From: Thiomicrorhabdus xiamenensis
GTDB lineage: Bacteria > Pseudomonadota > Gammaproteobacteria > Thiomicrospirales > Thiomicrospiraceae
DNA length: 64,000 bases
Direction: 5' to 3'
Assembly: GCF_013282625.1 (NCBI RefSeq)
Contig: NZ_CP054020.1
Span: 1,736,001-1,800,000 of the forward strand
Positions within the stretch are counted from its first letter, which is position 1. Each line of letters opens with the position of its first letter. The notes beneath the pieces are model-generated. The model searched no databases. It was not told the origin of the DNA and saw only the letters and a program-made list of their open reading frames with translations. Both the position numbers and the translations under genes were made by a program. This document shows, one piece after another, positions 56,005 to 64,000 of the stretch.

Positions 56005-57075
56005 TTAATGATTCAGAGGTGTAAAGTGCACCTCGTAATCCACTTGTGCCTGTTCAAAATCCGGAAGATGGCCGATATCTTTCCAATATTCTGTAATCGG
56101 AAACGCACCGACTTTCGCGGCAGGATCAAGCGTCAATTCATCCAGCAATGTCGGCATGTCGTAAAATTCGTTATAGGGAATTGCGGCAATCTGTTTCGGT
56201 GACAACACATAAATACCGGCATTGACGAAATAACGATAGATCGGTTTTTCGACAATCTGCTGAACCGTCTCATCTTCAATTTCCACGACGCCATACGGAA
56301 CCTGCTGCGAGTATTCACGCACACAGACGGTGATATCGCTTTCATTACTGCGATGCGATTCAAGCAGAGCGGTAAAATCGACTTTGGTCAGAAGATCGCC
56401 ATTCATCACAATCAAATCGTCGGTCACTTCTTTATCGATAAGGCTCAAAGCACCCGCCGTTCCAAGACGCTGCTCTTCCTTGATATAGTCAATCTCAACC
56501 CCCCATTTCTCACCATGACCGAAATAATCCTGAATCTGGTGTCCGAGATAATTAATGCAGAAATAGAAATGGCTAAATCCCTGTTCGATAAAACGCTCCA
56601 GAATCGTTTCCAGAATCGGCTTGCCACCGACTTTCAGCAAAGGCTTTGGCGTATCTTCTGTCAAGGGCCGCAACCGCATTCCCTGGCCGCCAAGCATCAG
56701 CACCACCGAATTCGGCTGGTTACTGTACGGCATGACTTTGTCGTAAACCAACTGTACCAGCTTACCGTCTCTATCGATAATCGGCAGATGCCGGCAACGG
56801 GCGCGTTTCATAATCTGAACCCAGCCCATCATATTCAGCTGATCCGATCCGGTCGCTGGGCGAAGATTAATCGCTTCTTCGACCGGAGAATCCAGAGTAC
56901 TGCCGGACAGCAAAGCTCGACGGATGTCGCCATCGGTCATGACCCCTTGCAGGACACCGTTTTGATCGGTCACCAAAACAATCTGCATAGCGTAACGGTC
57001 CAGCAGAGCCATCGCCTCTCGTATGGAGGCGCCGATACAAAGGGTAATCTGCTTAAAATCAGAATAAAGCTTCAT
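56005..57075 (-). CDS. PtmE-like CBS + sugar nucleotidyltransferase
   Basis: A 356-residue fusion of two CBS domains (about 1-120, VTDQNGVLQGVMTDGDIRRA) and a nucleotidyltransferase domain (about 123-345: VLMLGGQGMRLRPLTEDTPK signature, IVMNGDLLTKVDF, IVEKPIYRYFVNAGIYVL). This matches Campylobacter PtmE, which makes GDP-GlcN/GDP-GlcNAc-type precursors for legionaminic acid. Substrate here is inference. 11 bp behind the kinase-like gene. Confidence 0.85.
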   Translation of the reverse strand: MKLYSDFKQITLCIGASIREAMALLDRYAMQIVLVTDQNGVLQGVMTDGDIRRALLSGSTLDSPVEEAINLRPATGSDQLNMMGWVQIMKRARCRHLPIIDRDGKLVQLVYDKVMPYSNQPNSVVLMLGGQGMRLRPLTEDTPKPLLKVGGKPILETILERFIEQGFSHFYFCINYLGHQIQDYFGHGEKWGVEIDYIKEEQRLGTAGALSLIDKEVTDDLIVMNGDLLTKVDFTALLESHRSNESDITVCVREYSQQVPYGVVEIEDETVQQIVEKPIYRYFVNAGIYVLSPKQIAAIPYNEFYDMPTLLDELTLDPAAKVGAFPITEYWKDIGHLPDFEQAQVDYEVHFTPLNH

Positions 57076-57086
57076 GGTTTACGATC

Positions 57087-58121
57087 CTATCTCATCAACC
57101 TATTCAGGCTATCGACATCCGTTTCAACTTGTTGAATTAAATGCTCAAATTTTTGCCATTCACTCTGCAGCCAGTATCCCGAAACGACATATCGTTCAAT
57201 TAGAACACACTGCGAACGAACGCAACAGGCGATCATCGCCTCAGCCAAGCTCATCGGGCTATCCAGTATGCCATACGCCTGAAAAAAAGCGGCTACTGAC
57301 GACGCCCAGTTTTCAGTATCCTCATCTCTCAATGGCAGAAAAACTCGATGAACCAGCATGGCCACATCCATTATTCTGGGCAGATAACTGTAATGACTGT
57401 TTTCAAAATCAATCAGTAACGGCGTGCCGTTTTCACCGGCCAGAAGGACATTACCGGGATTTAAATCGCCGTGCACAACCTGAGCCTGGGCCAGATCAAA
57501 ATGCAGTAACTGCAGCCTCTTCTCAAATTCGCCAACGAAATTTCTCGGCTCTGATTTGGAATCCGTTCGGCAACCAATCATTTCCCAGAATTCCGCAAGT
57601 TTCCGATCACGAAATTCCCGCCAGCTCTCTTCAAAATCGTATAAACGCTTCTGCCATTGCAAACGTACCGTTTCGCGCTTGCTCTGGTTTAACTCCTGTG
57701 CCAGACAGTTATGAACTGCAGCAAGGTGTCGACCTAACTTGCTGGCCGTCTGAGGGTTTAATTCAAACGGCAGCAACTCAAGATAAGGCAGACGACAGAT
57801 GCAATAATCCTGTTGCCGGTAAACGGACATTTGTCGAGAACACAGTCCTGCCTGCAACAACAGCTCTTCAAAATGAGCCGAATGTTTTTCCAACTCGAAT
57901 GCCGCAGCCGGTAAGACCTTATAAAAGTCCTGCCAATTTTTCTGTTCTGTAGGTTTTGCCCGAAAAAAACCCAAAGGAAACTGATAACTGCTCGGTAAAA
58001 CCTCTAAATCAACTTCATCTAAACCCAACAGACCCTGCAAAAATCTCCTGTGCTCTATTGAGAGCGGCTGGAAGCCTTCCGCGCCATGCCGATGATCTAA
58101 AAAAGCCGGAAGTTTATGCAT
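57087..58121 (-). CDS. Aminoglycoside phosphotransferase/choline kinase-fold protein
   Basis: A 344-residue kinase-fold protein. Brenner motif HGDLNPGN (217-224) provides the catalytic Asp and the metal-binding Asn; LIDFEN (236-241) supplies the DFE metal aspartate. The ATP-lobe is divergent at the N-terminus. In this operon it could phosphorylate a sugar or amino sugar intermediate. No named homologue recognised. It lies 50 bp behind the divergent NeuB gene and 11 bp ahead of the PtmE-like gene. Confidence 0.7.
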   Translation of the reverse strand: MHKLPAFLDHRHGAEGFQPLSIEHRRFLQGLLGLDEVDLEVLPSSYQFPLGFFRAKPTEQKNWQDFYKVLPAAAFELEKHSAHFEELLLQAGLCSRQMSVYRQQDYCICRLPYLELLPFELNPQTASKLGRHLAAVHNCLAQELNQSKRETVRLQWQKRLYDFEESWREFRDRKLAEFWEMIGCRTDSKSEPRNFVGEFEKRLQLLHFDLAQAQVVHGDLNPGNVLLAGENGTPLLIDFENSHYSYLPRIMDVAMLVHRVFLPLRDEDTENWASSVAAFFQAYGILDSPMSLAEAMIACCVRSQCVLIERYVVSGYWLQSEWQKFEHLIQQVETDVDSLNRLMR

Positions 58122-58171
58122 TCTTCTCTAATTCCCGCATGATGAAGTCGTTATTAAACACACAACCAAAC

Positions 58172-59209
58172 CTAGTCCAACATATGCCACTCGATGGGTT
58201 GACCTAACTTGAGCTCCTGGCGAAGTTTTCTGCCGGCAACCAACTCCCAGTGCTCAACCGGAATTCCCAAAGCCGGCCAAGCGAATTGGGCTTTATCCAG
58301 CGTTAATTTTTCTCCCGGTTGCAAGTCGCATTTTGCAACAACCCCCATTCGGGCGGCATGCGTTGCCTGCGGAGCCGGTCGCATACCGTACCTGGTCGCT
58401 TCGGAAATGGCCGCAATCTGTTTGAGCACTTGCGGCACCTCTTCAACCGTCATTGCATGAGCCGTATCCTGCTCTCCCTGCATGGATTGAAACATAACGC
58501 CTTTTTCCAGTATCGAAGCGCCTAAAGGAACCGCTGCCAGCAACATCTCATTCCCGTCATAATGATCTGACAAACCGACCGGACAATTAAAAGTTTCCTG
58601 CAGAATTGGCAGCATGGATAAATACTGTTCGCTCGGCGGAGCCGGCGGTGCGACAGGGCTGTGCTCAATCAGCATATCCCGGCCTCCCGCCTGTCGGAAC
58701 CACTCGACCGCGCGGGCGATTTCATAAAAATGCGCCTTACCAGTATCAATAATGGTCGGGATTCCGGATTGTGCGAGATATTGGATCAACGGCTGATGAA
58801 CCAGATTCGAAGAAGCCACCTTTATTGCCTTTGCGCCGATCGAACGGGCGAAATCCGCTCCTTCAATATCATAGACAGAAAAGACCAGATGCAATCCCTT
58901 GGAGGTCGGATAGGAAAACATCGCTTCATACTGTGCAAAAGAAACGATCTTGCGCTCGATCAGCCGACGGTAGTTTTCCTGTTTAAACGCCTGCGCATTT
59001 TTGTCGTAATAACTCGCCTGGAAGTCTGCATCCAGAGCGACATCGGCAGTATGAAGAATCTCTCCCTTGATACACTCGACGCCCATATTAACCAATGACT
59101 CAACCAGTGCGTGTGCCTGATTCTGATCCTGGTTAAAAAAGGTTCCAACCTCCGGCAAAAAAATTGGTTTCTCGGACTTTAGATCCTGATAATCTCTGAA
59201 TTCAAACAT
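58172..59209 (-). CDS. Divergent NeuB-family sialic-acid-type synthase
   Basis: A 345-residue PEP-condensing synthase fold with a C-terminal SAF (antifreeze-like) domain (from about 280, KCDLQPGEKLTLDKAQFAWP). Recognisable NeuB landmarks: FLPEVGTFFNQD for AEIGxNHNGD, IKGEILH for VKFQ, HSPVAPPAPP, VGLSDHYDGNE with the first metal His216. The second metal His of the family (EKHF) is Gly237 here (EKGV). The normal-looking NeuB is at the window edge. The product may be a different nonulosonic acid, or this copy may have altered activity. Confidence 0.75.
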   Translation of the reverse strand: MFEFRDYQDLKSEKPIFLPEVGTFFNQDQNQAHALVESLVNMGVECIKGEILHTADVALDADFQASYYDKNAQAFKQENYRRLIERKIVSFAQYEAMFSYPTSKGLHLVFSVYDIEGADFARSIGAKAIKVASSNLVHQPLIQYLAQSGIPTIIDTGKAHFYEIARAVEWFRQAGGRDMLIEHSPVAPPAPPSEQYLSMLPILQETFNCPVGLSDHYDGNEMLLAAVPLGASILEKGVMFQSMQGEQDTAHAMTVEEVPQVLKQIAAISEATRYGMRPAPQATHAARMGVVAKCDLQPGEKLTLDKAQFAWPALGIPVEHWELVAGRKLRQELKLGQPIEWHMLD

Positions 59210-59225
59210 CCCGCGTCCTTCTTAT

Positions 59226-60194
59226 TCAGCGCGCCGCTTTAAGTACAAACTGCAAACGGTACTTGGCTTGATCCTGACTGAAAGCTTCGGGAGCCATTAA
59301 AACCGGAAATAACAACTCTTTGAATACACCAACCCATTCGGCTTTAATCTCTTGGCGATTTTGCGGGCTGATCGAAGCCGCCATTTTATTCAGCATAGGG
59401 AAAATCGGTCTTAATCCGAGATTCCAGATATGCGCGATCGATGCAGGGAAAATATTTCGTTGCTCGACAACTTCCAAACCGGCCGCTTCAAATAATTCTC
59501 GCCAGCCTTCTTCCGATCTTAAGCCAGGATTCGTCGCCTGTCGCCCGCGATTCAACATCTCCTGCCATTCGGATGAGGTTGATGGGAACATCTTGCCAAA
59601 GTCCAACTGCTTTTTCTCGGTTGTGAAAACGTCAATAATCATTTCACCGTCTGGCTTCAATTTGTCCTGCATCTGCTTTAAAGCCACGTCGGTTTCGGCA
59701 ACCCAGTACAGGCTATTGCAATAAATCTTATCCAGACTGTGGCTTGCAATCGCTTGCACATTGTCTCTTAAATCCGCCAAATGCAGCGCCTCGTAGAAAT
59801 CCAAATGCTGCGCCTTTTTAAGCAGATTTTGCTTATGATCGGTTCCGACTGCATAGTAAACCTCCGGCTTTACATTCACCTTCGGAAAGTACTGCTCGTC
59901 ATAATGATCAAACAGATCGACATTTTTCGCCGCAACATCTTTGGTCGACTGAGAGCCGATCCCGGCTAGAAACAGATCGAATTCAGGAGCAAAACGGCCT
60001 CCGCATTTGAAAAAAGTATTCACTCCGTCGCCACAGGCAAAATCTGCCGCTTTCTGTCCTTGTGTCGGCTTCAAATCCACACCATGAACCACATAAGAAG
60101 CCAGCGCCAATGCGTTTTCCGGTCTCAACCACCAGAGATTCAAAGCATCTTCTAAAACCTGATCGGCCTTTTCCATCATCTCCATTGCAACCAT
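59226..60194 (-). CDS. Class I SAM-dependent methyltransferase
   Basis: A 322-residue methyltransferase. SAM motif I DFACGDG (51-57) is an unusual form of D(V/L)GCGxG, and a later LDKIYCNSLYWVAE and LKPDGEMIIDVFTTEK follow a Rossmann methyltransferase pattern. ATG 60194 follows AAGGAGTG. It likely O- or N-methylates the glycan or a precursor, as in other flagellin-glycosylation islands. Substrate unknown. Confidence 0.72.
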   Translation of the reverse strand: MVAMEMMEKADQVLEDALNLWWLRPENALALASYVVHGVDLKPTQGQKAADFACGDGVNTFFKCGGRFAPEFDLFLAGIGSQSTKDVAAKNVDLFDHYDEQYFPKVNVKPEVYYAVGTDHKQNLLKKAQHLDFYEALHLADLRDNVQAIASHSLDKIYCNSLYWVAETDVALKQMQDKLKPDGEMIIDVFTTEKKQLDFGKMFPSTSSEWQEMLNRGRQATNPGLRSEEGWRELFEAAGLEVVEQRNIFPASIAHIWNLGLRPIFPMLNKMAASISPQNRQEIKAEWVGVFKELLFPVLMAPEAFSQDQAKYRLQFVLKAAR

Positions 60195-60212
60195 TCAGAC
60201 ACTCCTTCAATT

Positions 60213-60926
60213 TCAATCTTTTGGTTTTAAAAAACGTTCGTAAATCGCATGCGCATAAATCAGATCTTCTTCTATATCGATATCCACCGAACGGAATTCC
60301 GGCATCGGGAGAATTCTGAAATGGCTGCTGTAAAAACTGTTTTCTTTCAAAAATACTTCCGTCCAGGCTGAATAAATCGCACCGTTTGGATAGTACATAT
60401 CGGGGTAATCCTGACTGCGCGTTTTACCATGAACCACCATAGTATCTTTAACCAGAGGTTCCGCCGTCATACAGTCATCCGCCTTAAAAATAAAATCGGG
60501 AACCGTCGGACTGGTCTTCATCGAGATAACCGAATCGTACTCTTCGGTCAGCAACTGATGCGCGTCCCGAATATCCTGAGCCGAACGAAAAGGACAGGTC
60601 GGCAACAACAGACAACACTGCGCGAAGTTTTCCCCTTCCTCGGCCAACTCAAGAAGCAGCTGGCCCAAGACCTGCGGCGCAGTTATCTTATCGCCGGAAA
60701 GCGCATCGGAACGCTGATGCAACGAAACCCGATCGCGCCCATACTCCTTGGCGACCCGTAAAATTTCCGGGTCATCACTTGAGACCACAATTTTGTCGAA
60801 GACACCCGATTCGATGGCGGCTTCGATCGTCCAGGCCACAAGCGGCTTACCATTCAGCAAAGCAATATTTTTTTTGGGAAAGCGTTTTGATCCGCCTCGG
60901 GCGGGGATAAAAGCGATCGATTTCAT
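60213..60926 (-). CDS. Acylneuraminate cytidylyltransferase (CMP-nonulosonate synthetase)
   Basis: A 237-residue NeuA/LegF/PseF-type enzyme that activates the nonulosonic acid with CTP to CMP-sugar, the donor for Maf proteins. P-loop motif AFIPARGGSKRFPKKNI (5-21), DKIVVSSDDPEI, and LLLPTCPFRSAQDI. Full length. It is the only CMP-synthetase seen in the window, so it would have to serve the product of either NeuB. Between the PIG-L and methyltransferase genes. Confidence 0.9.
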   Translation of the reverse strand: MKSIAFIPARGGSKRFPKKNIALLNGKPLVAWTIEAAIESGVFDKIVVSSDDPEILRVAKEYGRDRVSLHQRSDALSGDKITAPQVLGQLLLELAEEGENFAQCCLLLPTCPFRSAQDIRDAHQLLTEEYDSVISMKTSPTVPDFIFKADDCMTAEPLVKDTMVVHGKTRSQDYPDMYYPNGAIYSAWTEVFLKENSFYSSHFRILPMPEFRSVDIDIEEDLIYAHAIYERFLKPKD

Positions 60927-60945
60927 TAATGTCTATTCACTCTGG

Positions 60946-61623
60946 CTATTGGATATCTTTTAACTGCATAAAACTCTCTGCTGCCATACAAGCAACTTGC
61001 GAGCCACGTAAGCTAGCCAAGGCACGAATAGACACTTCACTTCTCGGAAAAGGGTGTGGGGCCATCTCGGAAGCAAAAATTCGCATAATGTCGATTTTGC
61101 CTTCCAAATGGTCACTGATATCGATAAAAAGATTCGGCTGGAATCCCGAATCCTGAGTGTTCAAACCGAAATTGGTTTCCGACAGAGTTTCATAGACTCG
61201 AACTCTTTTGACGCTCGGGTAACGAAACGATTTGCTACAAGCAACCGCCGCGTCAAACACATAAGCATGATCGGAATGCGCATCGCCACGATATGGCAGA
61301 TAAAGCGTTGTCGCGCCGATTTCCTGAACAACCTGAGCGATAGAGGTCACAAGATCCGACATGGGTACCAGATCCAGTTGCATTACCGGCCAGCCGAGAT
61401 GATGTGTTTGCGCAAATCCGTAAGCTTTAGCCGCGGCTTCGATCTCCGCTTGCCTCTGCTGCTGTTTTTCCGGCGCGAACCCCAGGTCTTCGCGCATTTC
61501 CGTAACAATCAACCAGTGAACCTCATCTCCTTTCGCTTTGTGCTTAAGGAGCGCGCCGCCGCAGCCCAGAGTTTCATCATCCGGATGCGGAGCAATAACT
61601 AACACAACGTCTTTTTCTTTCAT
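60946..61623 (-). CDS. PIG-L family deacetylase
   Basis: A 225-residue zinc-dependent N-deacetylase of the PIG-L/LmbE family. Zinc motif APHPDDETLGCGG near the N-terminus and the third ligand in AHSDHAYVFDAAV. Family members remove N-acetyl groups from amino sugars. I start at ATG 61623 (MKEKDVVLVI); 17 additional codons are open upstream into the preceding gene. Next to a formyltransferase gene, so an acetyl-to-formyl exchange is possible. Confidence 0.88.
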   Translation of the reverse strand: MKEKDVVLVIAPHPDDETLGCGGALLKHKAKGDEVHWLIVTEMREDLGFAPEKQQQRQAEIEAAAKAYGFAQTHHLGWPVMQLDLVPMSDLVTSIAQVVQEIGATTLYLPYRGDAHSDHAYVFDAAVACSKSFRYPSVKRVRVYETLSETNFGLNTQDSGFQPNLFIDISDHLEGKIDIMRIFASEMAPHPFPRSEVSIRALASLRGSQVACMAAESFMQLKDIQ

Positions 61624-61628
61624 AATCT

Positions 61629-62543
61629 CTAATCTAAATATTGTTCTGGTTGAATCCGCAAATTCCCCTGCCATTCGGTCAGAAGAATATAGCCGTCATA
61701 AGTTCTGATAATCGGTCGCACTTTACCGTTGGTTTCCTGTAGCCAAACGCATTTTCCCGGTTCATGATCCAAAGCGGCCCAAGATTCTCGACCGCTTACC
61801 GGATAAGGTTCTGCCGCCCACAGAATAAATTCTTCTCCCGAATGCGAAAAAGTCGCTCCGGGATACGGACGTGTTAAAGCGCGAATCAGATTGATAATGG
61901 CTTCGCTGGACATCCGCCAGTCGATTATGCCATCCAGACGACTGCGTTTACGCCAGAGATTGCTCTGCGTCAGGTCCTGCCGCTGTGCTCGGAAATCAGG
62001 ATCTTGCAAGCTTTGTACCACTTCCGGCAATTGCCGTTCGGCCATTTTTTTAATTTTTTGATAGAGATCAAATGCGGTATCGGTAAAAAGAATTTCAAAG
62101 TTTTTTTGCGAAACGATGGGACCGGAATCCGCCCCCTGATCCATTTGAAAGAAAGTCAGCCCCGACGTTTTAAGCCCCAGAGCCTTGGCCCATATCAATG
62201 GATGACGGCCACGGTTGCGGGGAATCAATGCCGGATGCGCACCAATGACTCCTTTCGGTGCCAGTTCCAGCAAAGGCTCTCTAATGAGCTGTGACCAACC
62301 GAAACAGAAAATCACTTCCGGCTTCCGCTCAGAAATCCATTGCAAGATATCGTCTGAATTAATATTGTCGGTTGTGATCGCAGGAATGGCGTTGGCGTCC
62401 GTCAGAGGAAGCAGATCGGCAAAATCGGAATACGCCTCCGGCCGACTGGTCGTAACCACGCCTGCGACCTCGGCTTGCATGGTCAGCAAAAGTTCTAGGC
62501 AGTGCCTGGAAAAATCCACTGCGCCAATCAATACAATTCTCAC
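61629..62543 (-). CDS. Formyltransferase-family protein (sugar N-formyltransferase candidate)
   Basis: A 304-residue protein of the methionyl-tRNA formyltransferase/ArnA-N fold. The formyl-THF site region reads GVIGAHPALIPRNRGRHPLI: His and the RG turn of the N-x-H-x-S-L-L-P motif are present, but the Asn that precedes it is Gly here. The catalytic Asp lies in DQGADSGPI. Located in the glycan operon, not beside def/fmt housekeeping genes, which suggests a sugar substrate. It is followed by the PIG-L gene after 5 bp. Confidence 0.8.
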   Translation of the reverse strand: MRIVLIGAVDFSRHCLELLLTMQAEVAGVVTTSRPEAYSDFADLLPLTDANAIPAITTDNINSDDILQWISERKPEVIFCFGWSQLIREPLLELAPKGVIGAHPALIPRNRGRHPLIWAKALGLKTSGLTFFQMDQGADSGPIVSQKNFEILFTDTAFDLYQKIKKMAERQLPEVVQSLQDPDFRAQRQDLTQSNLWRKRSRLDGIIDWRMSSEAIINLIRALTRPYPGATFSHSGEEFILWAAEPYPVSGRESWAALDHEPGKCVWLQETNGKVRPIIRTYDGYILLTEWQGNLRIQPEQYLD

Positions 62544-62545
62544 GC

Positions 62546-63733
62546 CTACTCCTTAAAACATGATTCCGGCAGATCATAAAAGCGTTTTTTTAAAAGCCGG
62601 CTTTTATCGTTTAAATTTACCTGAAGCAATTGAGCAACGATTTTTTCGGCAGCCCGCCCCTTCCCATACGGATTTTCCATGGCCCGAAGGCAGGAAAGAA
62701 AACCTTCGGAAAGCGCCGTCTGTACCGCCGCCTGAATTTTTTCCCGCTCGCAATCGACTTGAAGTACATTCTCAGCCTGAATTCGACCGGCCTGGCGATC
62801 GCCGATATTCACCACCGGCAGACGAAAACTGGCCGCCTCCAAAATACCGCTGGAAGAATTCCCCACCATCGCCGCTGAATGCTGCATCGCAGACATATAG
62901 CCTTTCATGCCTAAACTCGATACCAGTTTGAATCTCTGCGGATAACGCTCAATGGCTGAAAGCAATCGCTTCTCGATTTGCTGTCCGCCGGTATCCGCAT
63001 TCGGTAGCGTCGCCAAAACCTGATAAGGTAATTCCTCCAAAGCGGAGACCACTTCGTCAGCCTGCGCTTCCGCTTCCTCATACGAGTCTAAAGTCACCGG
63101 ATGAAAAGTCACCAGTAAAACCGGTTGACTGAAATCCAGCCCGGTCTTTTGCTCCAGTTCCTGCCGACTCCAAGCGGAAAAACGCCTGAAGTTATCCAAC
63201 CCTATCGCCCCGACATTCCACACTCTATCCGGCGACTCTCCCATCTGCAGGACCCTCCGGCGATAGGCTTCATGGGCAACAAAATGCAGAGATGCCATTT
63301 TCGTGACACTGTGTCGTATCGCTTCATCAATCAGGCCAAAGGTCGCTTCCCCACCGTGCAGATGGGCAATAGGAATTTTATGGATCAAAGCACTGTTACA
63401 GGCAGGCAGTAACTCGAACCGGTCCCCCAGAACGACAAGGAGATCCGGCTTAAGCTTTTCAAAGAGCAGAGAAAATTTAACCATACCCGTTCCCATCGCC
63501 CGGCACAGGTCGGTTTCAGAGTCGCCGCTCACTTCCAGATCCACCGTTTCCAGCGGCTCGACCCGATCATCCTCAATCTGCTGCAGAGTGCGTCCCTGAG
63601 AAGGCATGAGGTGCGCACCGGTCGCGATCATAAACGGATCAAAATCCGTCTTCTGCAACTCGAGCCAGAGCGGCTTGAGCAAACCGTAATCAGCCCGGCT
63701 GGTCGTCAACAATGCAATGCGTTTACGACTCAC
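62546..63733 (-). CDS. Hydrolysing UDP-GlcNAc 2-epimerase (NeuC/LegG type)
   Basis: A 395-residue epimerase/hydrolase with a GT-B fold. ALLTTSRADYGLLKPL at the N-terminus, VVLGDRFELLPAC, the catalytic loop AHLHGGEATFGLIDEAIRHS (His and Glu), VGNSSSGILEAASF and VNIGDRQAGR at the UDP site. In bacteria NeuC makes ManNAc for sialic acid and LegG makes the 2,4-diacetamido sugar for legionaminic acid. The partner synthase overlaps it upstream by 4 bp. Confidence 0.9.
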   Translation of the reverse strand: MSRKRIALLTTSRADYGLLKPLWLELQKTDFDPFMIATGAHLMPSQGRTLQQIEDDRVEPLETVDLEVSGDSETDLCRAMGTGMVKFSLLFEKLKPDLLVVLGDRFELLPACNSALIHKIPIAHLHGGEATFGLIDEAIRHSVTKMASLHFVAHEAYRRRVLQMGESPDRVWNVGAIGLDNFRRFSAWSRQELEQKTGLDFSQPVLLVTFHPVTLDSYEEAEAQADEVVSALEELPYQVLATLPNADTGGQQIEKRLLSAIERYPQRFKLVSSLGMKGYMSAMQHSAAMVGNSSSGILEAASFRLPVVNIGDRQAGRIQAENVLQVDCEREKIQAAVQTALSEGFLSCLRAMENPYGKGRAAEKIVAQLLQVNLNDKSRLLKKRFYDLPESCFKE

Positions 63734-64000
63734 AATTCAATTCCTTCGCCTGCGTGATAATCTTTTTGCGCAACCGCGTCCATCACCTTGTCCCAAGCCT
63801 GAGCAAATTCACCCGAAGAGGAACGTTTGATATCGCAATTGTCCGCAGAAAACGGTTCGCCGCTAGAAATCGGTCGCTTGGCGACAATGCGCTTACGGAC
63901 AATGGCGATGTTTGCCTGTTCGGATGCAGAAGGCTCCTTTAACCCGGAACCTAAAGCCTGTTCGACATGCCGAATAGCAGTGACCATGGCCTTCAATTCA
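63730..64000 (-). CDS. NeuB-family synthase, 3' part (cut by window edge)
   Basis: The last 90 or so residues of a canonical NeuB/LegI-type synthase; the frame stays open to the window end, and the visible first codons read (E)LKAMVTAIRHVEQALGSG. The SAF domain is typical (NIAIVRKRIVAKRPISSGEP, FSADN, EFAQAWDKVMDAV). Overlaps NeuC/LegG by 4 bp, the usual synthase-epimerase pairing. The active-site half lies outside the window. Confidence 0.85.
   Translation of the reverse strand, partial: ELKAMVTAIRHVEQALGSGLKEPSASEQANIAIVRKRIVAKRPISSGEPFSADNCDIKRSSSGEFAQAWDKVMDAVAQKDYHAGEGIEL

Overview
The window reads as chromosomal DNA of a motile Gammaproteobacterium. The best guess is a Thiomicrospira/Hydrogenovibrio/Thiomicrorhabdus-type sulfur oxidiser. 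This rests on the housekeeping cluster trxB / ftsK-lolA-rarA-crcB-serS, a Vibrio/Pseudomonas-style FlrABC + sigma-54 + FliA flagellar hierarchy, FlhF/FlhG, CheZ, and very short (274 aa) twin flagellins. The genus is an inference from protein style; no rRNA or other marker is present. Coding density is high and no insertion sequence, integrase, CRISPR array or phage gene was seen.

Layout. (1) 1-10.9 kb is housekeeping: tRNA-Ser(UGA) with its promoter and terminator, a single-domain alkyltransferase, the minus-strand cluster ftsK-lolA-rarA-crcB-serS, divergent trxB, an exported FKBP isomerase, and two small genes. (2) 11-14.5 kb (minus) holds a transducer-like protein, cheB and cheR. (3) 14.6-17.4 kb (plus) is a five-gene block: FliK-like, cheW, cheY-like, STAS protein and FhlB. 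(4) 17.4-26.4 kb (minus) is flhA-flhF-flhG-fliA-cheY-cheZ-cheA-cheW, headed by a sigma-54-type promoter. (5) 26.4-43.1 kb (minus) is fliEFGHIJ, fliK, an MCP-like gene, motAB, fliLMNOPQR and flhB, with sigma-54-type promoters before fliE, fliK and motA. (6) 43.3-47.0 kb (minus) carries the regulators flrA-flrB-flrC. (7) 47.3-53.3 kb (minus) is fliC-fliC-flaG-flaG-fliD-fliS-fliT, with a consensus sigma-28 promoter before fliD. (8) 53.5-64 kb (minus) is a packed flagellin-glycosylation operon: a Maf-type glycosyltransferase, a PtmE-like nucleotidyltransferase, a kinase-fold protein, a divergent NeuB, a methyltransferase, a CMP-sugar synthetase, a PIG-L deacetylase, a formyltransferase, a NeuC/LegG epimerase, and a second NeuB cut by the window edge.

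How it fits together (inference). FlrA, from a sigma-70-type promoter, would switch on FlrBC and sigma-54 promoters for the export apparatus, motor and flhA-fliA operon. FliA (sigma-28) then drives fliD and probably the flagellins. FliS/FliT chaperone flagellin and cap. The Maf protein would attach a nonulosonic acid (legionaminic or pseudaminic type) made by the adjacent operon. CheA/W/Y/Z/B/R control the switch FliG/M/N. Rod, hook and ring genes (flg), flgM and most sensory MCPs are not in this window.

The most unusual items are three FliM-like ALL motifs in the CheA linker, an FlrA that lacks its N-terminal domain, a NeuB-like protein lacking one of two metal-binding histidines next to a normal-looking NeuB, and a deacetylase/formyltransferase pair in the glycan operon. 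I did not find a wholly unknown multi-gene system; most of the window is recognisable flagellar biology.
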